Below are positions 62,744 to 64,000 of a DNA stretch of 64,000 nucleotides, one piece after another. The notes under the pieces are model-generated. The model searched no databases and had not been told where the DNA came from. It saw only the letters and a list, made by a program, of their open reading frames with translations. A program made the position numbers and the translations under genes. The stretch is from Neocallimastix lanati (nom. inval.) (Eukaryota; Neocallimastigomycota; Neocallimastigomycetes; Neocallimastigales; Neocallimastigaceae), in contig JACVTC010000040.1 in NCBI GenBank assembly GCA_016946835.1, positions 77,501 to 141,500 on the forward strand. The letters run 5' to 3'. Position 1 is the first letter of the stretch; each line of letters opens with the position of its first letter.

Positions 62744-63694
62744 TTACCAAAGAAATAAAAATGTATATTTTATTTATTATTATTATAGAATATTATTATA
62801 ATATTATAATTATTAATAAAAATATATATATATTATTATATTTTCTTAGAAATTGTATATGAATGTAAGGTTTATTTCTTATTTGAATCATTAAATTTAT
62901 TATTATTTTATATATATATATATATTTTATACTTTACATTTTATATATAAAGTTAATAGAGATTGTCTTTTCATTAAATTTAAAAAATTATTAGTATATT
63001 TAAAATTTTGTAAAATCAAAAACTATCATAATATTATGTATAAATATTATATACATACAAATTAAATAAAATTACATTATAAAAATATATATTAATATGA
63101 CTCTTTACAAATGATATAATAATTTATTTTATTATCATTATTATTATTATCATTATTATTATTATTTTTTAAATCCAACAAAAACGATTCTATATTAAGA
63201 AAATGATCTTTATCGTTTATATTTAATATAATTATAATTAGTATTAAAGTTATTTATTTCTTTTTTTTTTAAAAAAAAAAATGAAATTGTTAGTAACATA
63301 ATTAATTATTTTCATATGAATTTTTTTTTTTTTTTTTTTTTTATTTTTTCATATGATGATAAATACATATAAATCTGTAAAGTTCAAAATGGCTCTAACG
63401 AATATAATAATTATAAAATTATTGTATTTGATAAATAATCAAAATATTGTAAAAAAAAAATTTTAAAAATAATTAATCAAAATGGGCATTAATAAATATA
63501 ATAATTAAAAAAAGATTTTTATATAATAAAATTATTAATATTTAAAATTTTTTTTTTTTTTTTTAAAAAAAAAGAACGCATTAATTAGAATATTAATAAT
63601 AACAATTATTTTTCAAATAATATATAATATCATATATATATCATTAATAGTTTTTTTTTTTTTTTTCTTTTTGATTTTTATTTATATGAATTCA
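62744..63694. other. AT-rich segment, nothing recognised
   Basis: Homopolymers, ATT repeats (63135-63167) and TnAn junctions (63261-63281, 63548-63573). No gene. Confidence 0.65.
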
Positions 63695-64000
63695 TCATTT
63701 TTATTTATTTAATTTTATTTAAAATTTGTTAAATTTAAGTATAATAAATATATTATTTTTTTTTTCTTTATAAAAAAAAAAAAATATTATTACTAGATAT
63801 ATAAATGATTATATTTAATGAAATATAGTTAATGAAATTTATAATAAATAATTCAAGGAAAACAAAACGAAAATAAACGTTTTATTTTAATCATTTTTAT
63901 TTATTTTATTTTATTTAAAATTTGTTAAATTTAAGTATAATAAATATATTATTTTTTTTTCTTTTTTTAAAAAAAAAATATTATTACTATATATATAAAA
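63695..64000. repeat. About 110-bp direct repeat, 196-bp period, reaching window edge
   Basis: TCATTTTTATTTATTT then AAAATTTGTTAAATTTAAGT and AATATTATTACTA occur at 63695-63805 and again at 63891-64000, with only length changes in the homopolymers. The second copy runs off the end of the window, so a longer array may continue. Confidence 0.88.

Overview
This is an extremely A+T-rich eukaryotic window with long A/T homopolymers, (AAT)n and longer A/T microsatellites, Asn-rich low-complexity proteins and short AT-rich spliceosomal introns. A Bud6/AIP3 polarity protein (a family known mainly from fungi), an RGS protein, Ty3/gypsy relics and a decayed ankyrin-repeat gene all point to a fungus. 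Base composition, poly-Asn runs and the ankyrin style fit an anaerobic gut fungus (Neocallimastigomycota) best. That assignment is inference; no marker gene is present.

Layout. 1-5.97 kb: AT-rich spacer with a heptanucleotide microsatellite. 5.97-30.4 kb: gene-bearing part, all genes on the + strand: an RGS-domain protein (5973-7814), a one-intron single-pass membrane protein of unknown function (10969-12639), an eight-exon BUD6/AIP3 homologue (15589-21025) and a three-exon giant low-complexity repeat protein (22982-30374). 31.8-33.65 kb: a dead Ty3/gypsy pol fragment on the + strand, riddled with poly(A) and poly(T) expansions. 34.4-35.3 kb: a decayed ankyrin-repeat gene on the - strand. 35.4-35.95 kb: a repeat with about 130-bp inverted arms. 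36-54.1 kb: a gene desert with minisatellites, fold-back sequences and a perfect (TAAAA)n array of about 405 bp. 54.1-54.7 kb: a small gene with a PP1-docking-like motif. 55.2-59.4 kb: a 114-bp minisatellite and a cluster of decayed retroelement-like pieces, including two paralogous gag-like fragments, one of them between two LTR-like direct repeats. 59.4-64 kb: AT-rich repeats and a perfect 34-bp-stem hairpin.

The genes do not form an obvious pathway. Bud6 (actin/formin polarity) and an RGS protein (G-protein signalling) could both act in growth polarity, but their proximity is not evidence of a shared role. Exon structures were rebuilt by hand from GT/AG sites and frame continuity and have no transcript support. 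I found no rRNA, no convincing tRNA and no CRISPR array.
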